A DNA stretch of 64,000 nt from Steinernema hermaphroditum (GCA_030435675.1 CM059624.1:16330769-16394768); one strand, 5' to 3'; positions 47,864 through 58,739 are shown, counted from the first letter of the stretch. Notes: a model not told the origin generated them from the letters alone. Program-made: numbers and translations.

Positions 47864-49111
47864 TTAGTGATAGCACTTACAAGATCCGACATATAAACTT
47901 CCATAGTCCTCGTAAACAGTAGTTCTCCATCGCGTTCTCAGTTCTCCATCTCCACTCTCAATTACAATTTCCTTGCAGTAAGGACGAGGTATCTTGCCCG
48001 GATGAAACACATCTTCTGGATGCCAAGAAACAATTTCATAGTTGCAAACAACTCTAAATTCGTCCTTGCATTTCATGGAAGTTGATTCGGAGTTTTCTCG
48101 TTCTTCTTGATCCTGACAGGTATCACATATCATAGAGAGCCACGCCGCCCAAATTGTGCATATACACAAAATTTGCCGTCATGACAGCACTTTTTTTTGT
48201 TATCGAAAGTGACCAGCTCGTTGCCACGATACAACGTCGCTACTCCTTCATCGTCAAGAAACTTGAAGCCAGATTTCATCAGGTAGCAGATCTGAAAACA
48301 CTAGACTAATATGCTTGTTGTGGGAAAACGCAAACCTCTTTTTGTGAAATGGTGCCGTTTGTCACGGTGATCGCGCCTTTCTTATTCATTCTAATGCCCT
48401 CAGCCGACACACCAAGGAGCATCCTAGTCGACAATAGTCCAAGACCGCTTAATTTATTGACGAAACTACTCTGAAATTTATGCCTTTCACATAAGGTCCA
48501 GCTATCGATCTCCGTCGCCGACCCGACGTCGGTGACAATGGCCCAACGTACTTGGCACATAAATCTTGGACGTCGTCGACGTCCAAACGACGGCCAAAGA
48601 TAGACCAAACTTTTGGTCACGAACCAAATAATGTCTAAATGACCTCAAATTCCGGGGAGATAGGCACCTTTTCCCGTATTGTTCATCAGTGCGCATTAAT
48701 AATGAAATGGCCTGATTTTCATTTCCGCTCGTAAATTTGCATGAATTTTGAAAAATCCTTACTAGTGAAGTCTGATTTCCGGCACTGTTCGGCGCATTGA
48801 GCATAGTCGGATGTTGACCGATTTTCTCGAGACTCGGATTCAAGTGATGATCTTGGAGAACGACGTAATCGGTATTGCTGAATTACACACACCGGGTAAA
48901 GGGCATACTTTTGTCGAATATACCGGTTTAAGCACCTCATATTGTAAGCACCATCGAGCGCAGTTTGTGAAGTGATCTTCGCGACAATTATAATATCACG
49001 AAGAGTCCTACGAAGTTTTTGGAGGAAGTAACATAACAGCTGGGCTTCTTCATGAGCCAAAGTGCTCAAGGTCCAGGAAATTTCAATGCCGTCCATACCG
49101 CGTTCGTCCAA
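47864..49111 (-). pseudogene. Second GH18 chitinase-like locus, frameshifted and truncated
   Basis: Exons read on the minus strand: about 48936-49111 (GMDGIEISWTLS in place of DGxDxDWE), 48763-48877 (TDYVVLQDHHLNPSLEKIGQ), 48336-48471 (SSFVNKLSGLGLL, then GTISQKE), and 48291 downward (ICYLMKSGFKFLDDEG, then LVTFDNKK). These follow GH18 strands, loop and the EIC segment in order. A poly-A run near 48190-48200 breaks the frame: shifting by one base restores NFVYMHNLGGVALYDM, the expected strand. A further piece (VVCNYEIVSWHPEDVFHPGK) resembles the first strand of another GH18 domain and then stops near a mariner relic. The catalytic Glu is absent. Confidence 0.6.
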
Positions 49112-49149
49112 TGCCCAAAAAATGGCACATCAGGATATTGATTGGCAGA

Positions 49150-49348
49150 GATCTTAATCTCGACCCTGACATTCAAAAAATTTTCGGTCTCTATCCCAAT
49201 GTGATGTACATCCCGAGATGAGCAAAACTTGAAACAGGTTGCAGAGAATTTCCTGCTCTATCTCGACGTTATAAATTTGTTTAATTTTCTACTCTGTAAA
49301 AAGTTATAGACGATTTATCGCGTAACAGTATTTATGGCGCACCCTGTA
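49150..49348 (-). mobile_element. Mariner-like element end (relic)
   Basis: The minus strand starts with CAGGGTGCGCCATAAATACT, nearly the same end as the complete relic at 57106-58419 (CAGGGTGATCCATAAATACT). The other end is not found nearby. Confidence 0.6.
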
Positions 49349-50105
49349 AATACCATTCTGTCGAATCGAAAACCCCGGAACCGGATGCATGTCTAGCGGG
49401 CAGTTCACACAGTGAAAGTCGATGCCATCTACTTTGCGAATTTGAGCGTCGTCGCTCGGTGTTTTCGCGATGAGAAAGAAGTCGTACCCTTCGAGGGTTG
49501 TCTTGCAGTCGTCCTCAAAGAGCCACGTGAAGTATCGGCGCTGAAGGTTTCCACTGAACCCAGAGATCGTTAATGGGTGAATCCTGCAAGCAAACTTGCC
49601 TGAACACCCAAACTTCGATGATGTGGGCGTTCCAGTTGTCGAAGAGTGACCAAAAGGGAGCGGAGGGTGTTTGCCGGAGAATGAGCGTGTTGTACACCGA
49701 CGTGAGTCGACGGGGAACTGTGAAGTTGCGCATTAGGGTATTGCCTTGGTCGATGCTTCCCTGGATCTCAAAAGGCCCGAGAATTTCCTCCTCAGTGCTT
49801 CTGATCAAAATTCTGCCGTCATATTTATCGCCCCACGCCAAGTAGAACGAGAGATGTCCAGGTGTGCCAGCGCCAAAACAATCGTCAATGTGCAGTTTTA
49901 TCTAGAAATAGTTCATCAGAAAATATCTGAAAATATGTATGACAAATACTGTGATAAGGGAACTGATGACAGAACAGTAATCTGGCCTGCTGATTATGAA
50001 AAAACCTACCGACACTGTGAGCTCCGGAGAATTGTTGGCGCCGAGCAGGGTACAAAAGAAAATCACCAAGACTGAGATGAACAAAAGTAGGCTATGAGAT
50101 GCCAT
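49304..50105 (-). CDS. Secreted protein of unknown family, 3' end formed by mariner sequence
   Basis: Exons 50010-50105, 49600-49901, 49304-49553 (215 residues). Residues 1-23 are a clear signal peptide (MASHSLLLFISVLVIFFCTLLG). The mature part has KLHIDDCFGAG, NTLILRQTPSAPFW and DDCKTTLEGYDFF, a beta-rich pattern faintly like a PLAT/LH2 fold, with four or more cysteines; no confident family. Intron 2 begins GC (TTCAG|GCAAGT) and is required for the frame. The last 13 codons (RVRHKYCYAINRL) are translated from a mariner terminal repeat (about 49321-49348), so the original C-terminus was probably lost. It may be expressed or be a truncated pseudogene. Confidence 0.5.
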
Positions 50106-51040
50106 GACAGATGAGACTTCCTGACTGAAAGACAAATTGGGCAGATCGTGAAAGATGTCATTATTTTTCGCGCCAAGTACGTATCTAACAAAAGGATGAT
50201 GATTCCGCAACGGGCTCAAATGAATAGTTATGTTATCATTCGTTTTTTTTTGCAAAGTACGGCTTACAGTTACACGAATAAGTTGTGTCTGAAATGGTCA
50301 AAGAGAAAATATATTGCTATTAATGGCCCTACTTAATTTATAAGCCACAAATCTGTGTATTAGATTTTCGGGTCGGGCACACGAAAGTCCGGAACAACTC
50401 TTTCAGAGCGTAAACATTGGGGAAATAGGGGATATTTGCAAAGAGCGCAATTGTGTCCAGCCAGAACAACGCAACTTCTCAGGTCGACGCGATGCGATGA
50501 CGCAACAAGAACGGGAAATAGCGGGGTGTCACGTCCTTCGGATTTTTTTGGCACTCTTTGTCATCGATTGGAACGCCAGCCACAGAGCGCCGCAACATTT
50601 AGATTGTAATAGCGACGACTCGCGTGCCTTTGGTGCTTTAGTGTTCTAATGTTGCCATTGGACGTTTTTCTGTCCTGGCACGGCTTTGAACTTACCCCCT
50701 TTGGAAGAGATTCGTTGTGGAAATTTATTTCCTTTTCAGACGCACAAACGTTTCCATAGCCACTACAGCTCTACAGAAACAAAGTTCATTCTTACTCTTC
50801 ACTCGACAGCGCAAGTTCATCAAAACATCAGTGAGTGTCTCTTCTATTTTTTATACATTTTCTCGCTTCCCTCTTTCACCTTCACAGGCTCTTTCTTCAG
50901 TGAACTTTGAGCTCTTTCTAGCCGTATTAAAGAACAGGGACGCGCGACTGCCTAGGATATCAGCGAGTCTGTTAACACTATAGGGCTCGTCTTTCGGCCT
51001 CACTTTAAGTCTGCAGGCATGAGTAGACTAGTCAAGAAAT
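50106..51040. other. Intergenic stretch
   Basis: No gene recognised. The right end (about 50985-51135) is a degenerate copy of the repeat that forms the inner arms of the foldback at 51376-52044. Confidence 0.4.
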
Positions 51041-51057
51041 CTTTGAACGATTGACAT

Positions 51058-51092
51058 AGTCCTAAGCCGGAGCCGGAGCCTAAGCCAAGCCT
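51058..51092 (+). repeat. Hexamer array resembling the nematode telomere repeat
   Basis: Reads as 6-base units CCTAAG CCGGAG CCGGAG CCTAAG CCAAGC. CCTAAG is a rotation of the nematode telomere unit (TTAGGC/GCCTAA). Related hexamers recur at about 51691-51717 and, inverted, at about 51776-51803. Confidence 0.5.
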
Positions 51093-51375
51093 TGCTGTTA
51101 AGCCGCACGCATGAATACGGGGCTCGCCTCGCTCGCTGGCATACTACTGGGTTGGAAAGTTGATGTTGCGTGCTGACCACACGCATTGATTCTTTGTTCA
51201 ATGCCTTTTCCGTCCCCTTGATCCGCCAGTGCAACTCATTGACCCCTGCTTTTATCTGTATTTCCAAATAAGAATCTTTTCCTTTAAGGCCCGTTTATAC
51301 TTTGCGCGGCAATTTTTGCTGCCTCATAGGTGTTTATACTCTGCGCGACAGCTTCGATCGCAGATATGACAGCAT

Positions 51376-52044
51376 GGCTGTATACAAGAATTGTGCACAT
51401 AATTATCACAATTGTTCACATAATCAATTTGGTGTGCACATAATTAATTTCGTGTGCACAGAATTCCAAAAGTGTGCACATAATGGACTTCGTGTGCACA
51501 TAATCTCTAAAGACGTAACACGACTTTAGCGCGCAAAAAACACTTAGCGCGCAATCTACTTAGCGCAATCATAGCGAAGCACGCTGCTCGTGGGTTAGGT
51601 CATTCCTGGTGTCACTACTTCACTTTTCGAAGCTGTAAAGACTACAGGCCTCGCCCTTCGGGCTCGCTTTAAACCAATAGGCATTGTCCTAAGCCGGAGC
51701 CTAAGCCAAGCCTGGATGTTAGGCCTCACGCAAAATGAATACGGGGCTCTATTCGCTCGCCCGCAGCAAGTCCAGGCTTGGCTTAGGCTCCGCATTAGGA
51801 CTATGCCTATTGATTTAAAGCGAGCCCGAAGGGCGAGCCCTGTAGTCTTTACAGCTTCGAAAAGTCAAGTAGTGACACAGTATTGCATCTGTTTGGTCTT
51901 TTTAATGAAAAAAATAAACCTTAAGACACGAAATTAATTATGTGCACATTTTTAGAATTATGTGCACACCTTTGGAATTCTGTGCACACGAAATTGATTA
52001 TGTGCACACGAAATTAATTATGTGCACAATTCTTGTATACAGCC
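51376..52044. mobile_element. Nested foldback element with 8-bp target duplication
   Basis: 669 bp flanked by a perfect direct repeat GACAGCAT (51368-51375 and 52045-52052). Outer ends are inverted (GGCTGTATACAAGAATTGTG) and continue as arms made of several GTGCACATAATTAATTTC-type subrepeats. Inside sits a second palindrome (about 51600-51720 against 51775-51890) of a different, GC-richer sequence containing telomere-like hexamers. No ORF. An 8-bp duplication fits hAT-like or P-like integration. Confidence 0.8.
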
Positions 52045-52066
52045 GACAGCATCATGGTAAGATCGT

Positions 52067-52330
52067 GTGGATCTTAACATCTACCAGTGTAAAAACGATT
52101 TATTGGTGGTATTCTCCGACAGCTACTTGTCCTTTAATAGTGTTTGGGTGTTCGTGGTGGAACCAGATGGGTCGCAGATTGACCTACCTTTACCAAAAAC
52201 CGGCAAAGTTGGCATAAATCACCCTTCTGTGGTAATTCCCAGCGTAACCGAACGTGCGAACTTTCCTAATTATGACCTGCTGTGTGCAATTCAAACCTAT
52301 GAAGTTTACGAAAAAAATTTTAAGGCCTAA
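52067..52330 (+). CDS. Unknown ORF fragment next to the foldback insertion
   Basis: About 85 codons on an AT-rich background: NIYQCKNDLLVVFSDSYLSF, then VWVFVVEPDGSQIDLPLPKTG, ending at a stop at 52330. A CTACCAG acceptor-like site precedes CKNDLL. The hydrophobic/polar alternation suggests beta strands, but no family is recognised. The foldback lies directly upstream, so a 5' exon may have been separated from it. Confidence 0.3.
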   Translation: MDLNIYQCKNDLLVVFSDSYLSFNSVWVFVVEPDGSQIDLPLPKTGKVGINHPSVVIPSVTERANFPNYDLLCAIQTYEVYEKNFKA

Positions 52331-52569
52331 AATCTTCCAAAATCACTTTGCCGTGGTCTCCCAAATTGGTATGAACATGTGACATTTCCAGGTTATGACC
52401 TGATCGAACTTTCCTAGCATCGGCATACTAAAGTAAGTGCTGAGAACAAAAGAAATGATATGCCCCCTGCTATGCGACAAGAAGAACCTCTGTTCCTAAT
52501 CTGTTTCTAAAAACAGGGGGATTCGTAGTCATTGAAGGTGGATGAATTCCGAACCTCCTTCAATTTTAC

Positions 52570-53100
52570 GTAAGTTCTATGTCTACAGAGTCTCACTCGT
52601 GTCGCGGTGGCGAGCGGTCGGTCCCTCCGGTCGCTCTCTGAGCGTCTGGTTGGTCTGATGGCAAACCTTGTGGCAGTTGTGAGTCTTCCGGCTTCCAGAG
52701 GGAATTGGGACACCCGGAAGCCGTAGTCCCACCACCGCTGACAACAAGATGTCCGACGCCAGGAATCCGGCTGCGAGAAGTTACCCGAAAGGTCGCCAAC
52801 GCTCTGAGGACACAATCGCCGAAGACGCATCCTCCGGACCATGGACTTATCTCTCCGAAGCAGATGCGAGCTCAGAAGCCTCCTCTGTGCCGCAAACGCT
52901 TCGAAAAGAAATATTCCGTCGCCACCATTTCCGGAGTTTTGCCGATTCGCAGATGCCCCATGAAGCGCGCCGTCTACGACCGGTTCGACGACTACACCAC
53001 GCGAGGGGTGAAGCTGGCTGCAAGGTGATATCCTCTGTTGTCTATTTCCGGTGTCGTGCAAGGCGCAATGCCTTAGATTCACGAAATAAAGTAAAGTAAA
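52570..53100 (+). repeat. Dispersed repeat R3, copy 1
   Basis: GC-rich segment ending GATTCACGAAATAAAG. Related copies lie inverted at about 54340-54620 and 58510-58730. In all three, one frame keeps similar words (for example HARGEAGCKV in the first two), although none makes a recognised protein. The tail alone recurs at about 45485 and 47030. Confidence 0.6.
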
Positions 53101-53214
53101 GTATTGCACAAGCGGAAGAGGCAAAAAATGGCCGTCTTGATTAAATATTCAGTGGATAGTAAATTCAAATCGACAGTTCGACATTTCACAATACATATCT
53201 TTTGTCTTTCAGAC

Positions 53215-54112
53215 ATGCAGCAAACCGCCATCTACCTTTTGCTCGTCCTCGCTTTGGTCGGATATGCCGAGGACCCCGCAAGCCTTATGGGAGAGGCTTG
53301 CGAGAACACTATGCGCGTCATAGGCCAACTTTTCGCCCCAGTCCCCGATATAGAGGACATCATACGCAGAAGTGTCTCAGCGATGCCAGCAGGTTGGAAA
53401 TTAATGAGGTCTGGTACCAAGTACCACTTTTTATTTAGTACTGACAGCAAGCGCGGGCTGCAAAATATTTAAGCTGTGTACATATAACAACTGTGGTGTG
53501 AATGGCTACTGCGGCCCACTGCTCCCGAATCTGCCCAAAGTGATGGTGTGCAAGTGCCATCCAACTACCGACAACAAACCGAAGGTTCGTGCTTTCACCG
53601 AACCCAGAGAAAATCTCCAAACTTTTACGGAGATAACCACTCATGTATACCAGCAAGCCTACGCGTACCGGCAGCTGTTTTTGCATTTAGAAATTGAAGT
53701 GCTTACTCCTTTAAAACTAGTCGAAAAGTTCAAAAGACTGAGCGAGAAAAAGTTCGAGCTCGGGGATGACCTGGCAGCTTTTTCAACCGAATTAGCTATT
53801 AAAGTGGGCAACTGGTCGGTGGCGGCCCAATTTAAAAATATCAAAATTGCGACCGTCTTTAAAGGCTGGTATACACAGCTAGAAGAGTTTTATAACGAAG
53901 AAGACTTTCATTATCAAAGTTTAGAAAATTTAATTAATACGTATTATAGTGATATCAGGAAGGAAGAGGAGTGGGCATATGAGGGCTTGTTCAAAATAGT
54001 ACATCGCCAAGGCGAGTTGGTTCGGAAGTTAAAAAAACTCTATATAAGTGCTAAACCGTACCAGAAAGAAAAAAACTGGCCAGAACGCTGGATTCATGAA
54101 CTCGATGACTAA
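53215..54112 (+). CDS. Secreted EGF-like plus helical protein, unrecognised
   Basis: Exons 53215-53392 and 53448-54112, 280 residues. ATG 53215 lies just after TTTGTCTTTCAG. Residues 1-18 are a signal peptide (MQQTAIYLLLVLALVGYA). After about 45 residues comes a Cys-rich EGF-like module (CKIFKLCTYNNCGVNGYCGP, ending VCKCH). The remaining 185 residues are charged and predicted helical (LVEKFKRLSEKKFELGDDL; EEWAYEGLFKIVHRQGELVR) with almost no cysteine. The 3' half uses A/T-ending codons (TTA, AAA, ATT) far more than neighbouring housekeeping genes. It is flanked by R3 repeats on both sides. Function unknown. Confidence 0.6.
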
Positions 54113-54339
54113 ATTCTGGGTAACATTGTTGAAAAACTGCCGGGTCATTTCTAAGATTCGAATCGTTTTTCGTTAAGGTCGCTTATTAAATGTTCCTCAG
54201 TTTCATTAACTTCATATGCATTTTGTATCCAGGAACAGATACTTTCTACGCGTCGTATCCCTTTTTGTTCTGCCGCTCTGCTGTCATAAAGTTGTTGAAC
54301 ATCTCTGTCGTTGAACGCTATAAAAGATAAAATATTCCG

Positions 54340-54620
54340 AAAAAAATGTTTCCTTTCTCTGGAGTCGCGACTTTACGACTTTGTTTCACGACTCAAAGGC
54401 GATACACTTTGCTTGACACCGAAAATAGGAAAAACAGAGGACGTCACTTTGCAACCGGCTTCACCCCTAGCGTGGCGTTCATGTCGAACCAGTCGGATAC
54501 GGCGCGTTTCATGGGGCATCTGAAAAAGGCTCGGAAATGGCGACGGATCTTCTACTTTTCGGGGCGTTTGCGACATAGGGTCAGTCTGGGGGCTCGTATT
54601 TGCCTCGGAGAGATGAGTTC
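54340..54620 (-). repeat. Dispersed repeat R3, copy 2 (inverted)
   Basis: The minus strand reads QMPHETRRIRLVRHERHARG, parallel to QMPHEARRLRPVRRLHHARG of the 52570-53100 copy. It lies 3' of the EGF-like gene, so that gene sits between oppositely oriented copies. Confidence 0.55.
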
Positions 54621-54699
54621 TTTGTCCGAAAGTTGCGTCTTCACCGGTGCTGGTGTCTATCGGCGACGTTCTGGATTATATCTCACTTTCACTTCACTT

Positions 54700-56149
54700 T
54701 ACAGGGTATCCGGAAAGTTCCGTCGATTGGGGAAAACTGTCGGTTTTAGCATTTTTCGTTTGGTTTCGCGTTTTGCGACTGTTTTATTTGTTTTCCCCAT
54801 CCTTTTATGATGTGGTACTGTTGTTCACTCCGTTTTCCTCCGGTACCTCCTTTACAACAAATGGTTTCAATTAAGGACCGTTCCTCCAAATGCTTCACAA
54901 AACATGGAATGGAACATTTTTAATGGGCCAAGTTGAAAATCAGAACAAGCTAAATTGACAAGCGAGAGACATAAGAATAACGGCGCGTTCCAAAAGGACT
55001 AGGATACTGTTTGTCGGTGTCGGACCACCCCGAAATTGCTTGTATATTGTTCAAAATATGCTCAAAATAGTAGCGGCCCTCGACACTGTTAAGGAAGAAT
55101 CAAGCTTTTAGTGAATGAGATTCGCTCTTTGTGTCATTTGAGAAGCACTGACCGATCGTCCGTTGTCGATTACATGAGATTCACATCGACGCACTGCGAA
55201 AATTCAACACACTATCTTCTTATAAAAGTTGAAAAATATGTAACTATGGTGGACCGGGTTTCCGTCAAAAACAGGGCGAAAAAAATTTGCCTATCCAGCA
55301 AACAAAATTCAAATCGTCTAGATTTCGTAATTTTCACTATGAAGAAGGCCTGCGAAGAAGTTATGCGAAAAATGGTAGCCATCTTGCAGATTTTTCGAAA
55401 GCGTTTTGATGTCTACATCGCCGCTGAAGGAAATCATTTTGAATGCTCTTCAGTTGTTGTCGTCGCAACCAGTCGCTTACGACCTTTTTACGCTCGGAAA
55501 CCACAGAATATGCTAACTTCACGTTCAAACAAGGAGGAACTCTGGCGCGAAGCGAAGGAATGAAGGCGCGAGGAATATCAGAAACGGATGTCTACGAGAC
55601 GCTACAGCGGAGGAGAGGAATCAGGCCCATGGAAGGTTCTAGAAAGAAGTCTAGACAGACAGCGAGTTTGCAGAATCGATTCATTGTATCATTATGCCTT
55701 TTTGTGTACGCCACCTGCGGGTTGGTCGTGTCGGATTGTTGCGGTTAACGGTATTGGACAGGTGTTTGGAACGGCGAAATAAAGGTAGTCGTTTCATCGT
55801 GTCAACGGTTTGTTTAGAGTCTTCTGGACCTATAAGTGCTGCATTCGGGCGGTACGAGCTAAGTGGTGAAACTAAGGCTTGACTCAATAGCGGTGACATT
55901 CGGGTCGCCGTGAGCTTGAGGAGCAAGTGAGTTGGAGTGAGGCCGTTGCTTTAGCTAGAGCAACGTGCGAGTGGTTTACGAATTGGATTCTACCGCGTGG
56001 CGCGATCGGTGCAATTCTCTCGGAAGAGGATCGGGCATCGATCGTTTGGCGAGCAAGTTCGGATTCTACTCACGGGACACCCTTGGCAGCGGGCAGCCGC
56101 CGTTACAGTTGTGTCTCATACATAATTTCCTACTCTTTCGAAAGATATA
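54700..56149. other. Region without supported genes
   Basis: Starts with CAGGGTATCCGGAAAGTTCC (about 54704), whose inverted counterpart is at about 58482-58504, possibly the ends of a larger element enclosing both mariner relics. Two open frames (55111-55563, 55443-55748) have no domain. Confidence 0.35.
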
Positions 56150-57103
56150 CAGGGTGTCCCAAAAGTTCTGCAAGTTTCAAATAGCCCGAGAACCTAGTAA
56201 AATTTTAACCAAATTCCACGAAACTTTATATGAACAATCAGAACAGTCTAAAATTTTAGAATGTGACAAGCGATGCTTGAAATAACCACGATGAGCGGCG
56301 ACAGGAGCTTCGAAACACTTCTCGGTGTACCTAACGGTGGTCGCACAGACCTTCTGAATCAATTTGTCCCTTGCTTTAAGAATTGAAATCTACATGGGCT
56401 GCAAATTAGCACAATTTGTAGAGATGTCCTCGCTCTATAAGGTGCTCGAAACAGAATAATCAATCAAGATCAAATCTATTCAAATCAAATCAAGCGATTG
56501 GTTCCGCGGTCAAAGGCTATTCATTTATGAACCGGGTTTTTTCCGGTATCCACGGTTTGCGACCAGTCGCATCATGCGTTAGTAAATCTTTAGTCGGTTC
56601 GCTTTTGTTTTCTCACTCAAAAAGGTCAGCGACGACATTTTGGTAAGGTTTAGGCTCCAGAGTTTCCTTTACATTCCTTCTGACGCCTCATTCACTGATT
56701 CTGAGATCGCTAGCGACCTTCATTTAAAGGCTGATCCTCCTTTTGGCCAAAACGGCCTCGGATCTTTTTGATTTGTGTTTATTTTATTGTTTATGCACAC
56801 GGAACGACGTTTTCTGCTTTTGGGTCGTTCGCCGGTATTTCCGGTGTCCTTAAACCGTTTTGCCTCATTCAAGACGTGTTGCTTGTTGCGTTTTAGCAAC
56901 TTACAAAACTGCATTTTTCTAGCTTTACTAGTGCAGCGAAAGCACTGGTTCAAGGTCCTTTATAGACACCATGGCAAAGTAGCAGTATAATAGCAAAGAA
57001 TAGGAGTGAAAGTTACCCATCAAGCATGAAAAGCGCGGATAGAAGTATACCTCGCCAAAAATTAGCATTTTGAAAAAACTTGCAGAACTTTTGGGACACC
57101 CTG
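56150..57103 (-). mobile_element. Mariner-like element A, degenerate
   Basis: Ends CAGGGTGTCCCAAAAGTTCT and its inverse, each next to TA. The minus strand keeps part of a transposase N-terminus, KLLKRNKQHVLNEAKRFKDT followed by GNTGERPKSRKRR, the helix-turn-helix and GRPR-like linker of mariners. It is 954 bp long and the catalytic domain is missing, so non-autonomous. Confidence 0.8.
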
Positions 57104-57105
57104 TA

Positions 57106-58419
57106 CACGGTGATCCATAAATACTGTTACACCTTCAAAGATTATGATTTTTTATGGTTCTTTTCGTCTTTTTTTGTGATATTGGTGTTTCTCGCTCTAT
57201 TGAGATTCTATGTAGCTATTTGCTCGGAGAATTTCTGCTATTTTCCAGAAGAAACATGATCTTAATTGAAGAGCGGTTTCCTATCATCGCGACGTATAAA
57301 CGGGGTTCGTCGATTTCTAAGATCTCAAAGGAGCCTAAACTCCATCAAATGAATGTCTAACGGGTCATCAAACAATTTCAGGGGACAGGAAGGGCCAATG
57401 GTCAGCAGCGAAGCTAAAGAAGACGAAAGGCAAAAACGGCCAAGGTTTAGAAACTGGCCAAGTTTGGATCCAGAAACTAATCCGGACAGAAACATATGAG
57501 AATTGGCCAATGATTCCAAAGTCAGTTACGACATGATGTGTAGGCTCGTTATAGATGATTTTGAAACTGTTTCCAAACAAAAGCTGCGAAAAAACAACTT
57601 CTTGTGGACCAAAAGAGGCTTCAAACTTCGAAAAACGTGTAAAAATGACGGAGCTTGCGCGCGGTTCCAGATTGAGCAAAATTGTTAAACGATTTTTGCC
57701 CTGAAACCCCAATGTTAGTCACAGAATCGCCGCGAGCTGTTGCAGAAAGGTTCCGCGCACACTGTGACAGTGGAAAAACGCCACTTACCCAAAAAATGCG
57801 ATAGTTTGGCCAGAAATTTCCGACACAGGCTGAACGGGGATAATTTTCTCCTTAAAAGGCGTTGAGGTCTATGCGGTAACTAATCAAGAGCTGATTTTTG
57901 TGGGTACCGCGATTCCTTAGACACAGAGTAATACAATAAACTTTCAATTGAATCTCCGACAAGACAGGGCCAATTACTGCAGCGCTAAGAATCATTTCGA
58001 CTTCTGCGAGGCCACCCACCGCAGCCTTCTGGGGCAAGGATTGTCAAGAATGTTCGGCCCTATAACTTGCCTGATTCGAAACACTAGGTTTTGGCTGTTT
58101 AGGGATCAAGGAGAAGAAAGCCAGGGCTACCAGGCGCTGGTCACCGGACCCACTCAAATGCGCTCTAAAGAAGGCCTGGTATGAAGTCACACCGAAAAAG
58201 ATAGCGCGCAAGTTGAAAAATTCACAGGACCGTCTTGAGACCACCAAGGCCACAATAAAGCGGTCTTTGAATGCAATTAACTGGATCTTGTTTAATCTGG
58301 GCTTTCGAGCAAAAAAAATGTTTAATCTGGGCTTTCGAGCATATCTATCTTCTCATATCGTTCTTTCTTTAAAAATATATGGTTGTTTCTTAGTGTAACA
58401 GTATTTATGGATCACCCTG
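57106..58419 (+). mobile_element. Mariner-like element B, full length but decayed
   Basis: 1314 bp with ends GGTGATCCATAAATACTGTT and its inverse, next to TA; the left TA is shared with element A. The plus strand retains mariner pieces in order: RFPIIATYKRGSSISKIS; GTGRANG; FLWTKRGFKLRKTCKNDGA; a C-terminal part with KARATRRWSPDPLKCALKKA; then NSQDRLE. There are many stops and frame changes, so no active transposase. Confidence 0.8.
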
Positions 58420-58509
58420 TATACATATATGTAGATCGGGTTGATTTGCGTGTACATACATCAAAAAGTTATGGTCGTTATGGTCAATCGACAGAACTTT
58501 CCGGACACA

Positions 58510-58730
58510 TTTCGTGAATCAAGGGCTTACGCTTAGCACGACACCGATAATAGACAGGCAGACTATGTCTCATTGCTGTAAGCTTCATCCCTGGTGTGGC
58601 GATGTTGTCGTACCGGTGCGTGGTGGCGCGCTTCACGGGACATCGTTCACGGGACACGACGAAACAGCGGATGGGGCAGCGGAACATCGTTTGCGACACA
58701 GCGGACGCTTGTGAGCTCGAATCTGATGGT
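58510..58730 (-). repeat. Dispersed repeat R3, copy 3 (inverted)
   Basis: Begins TTTCGTGAATCAAGG, the inverse of the R3 tail, and continues with a similar GC-rich body. The following 58740-59190 holds runs of GAGAGTCGA-type simple repeats. Confidence 0.5.
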
Positions 58731-58739
58731 TCGTGGTTC

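Noticed and set aside
51376..52044. CRISPR-like array, because short words repeat at intervals
   Set aside because: Units are variable, arranged as an inverted repeat with a target duplication, and the genome is eukaryotic.
55111..55748. Two overlapping ORFs considered as a gene
   Set aside because: No recognisable domain, and they lie among transposon debris.
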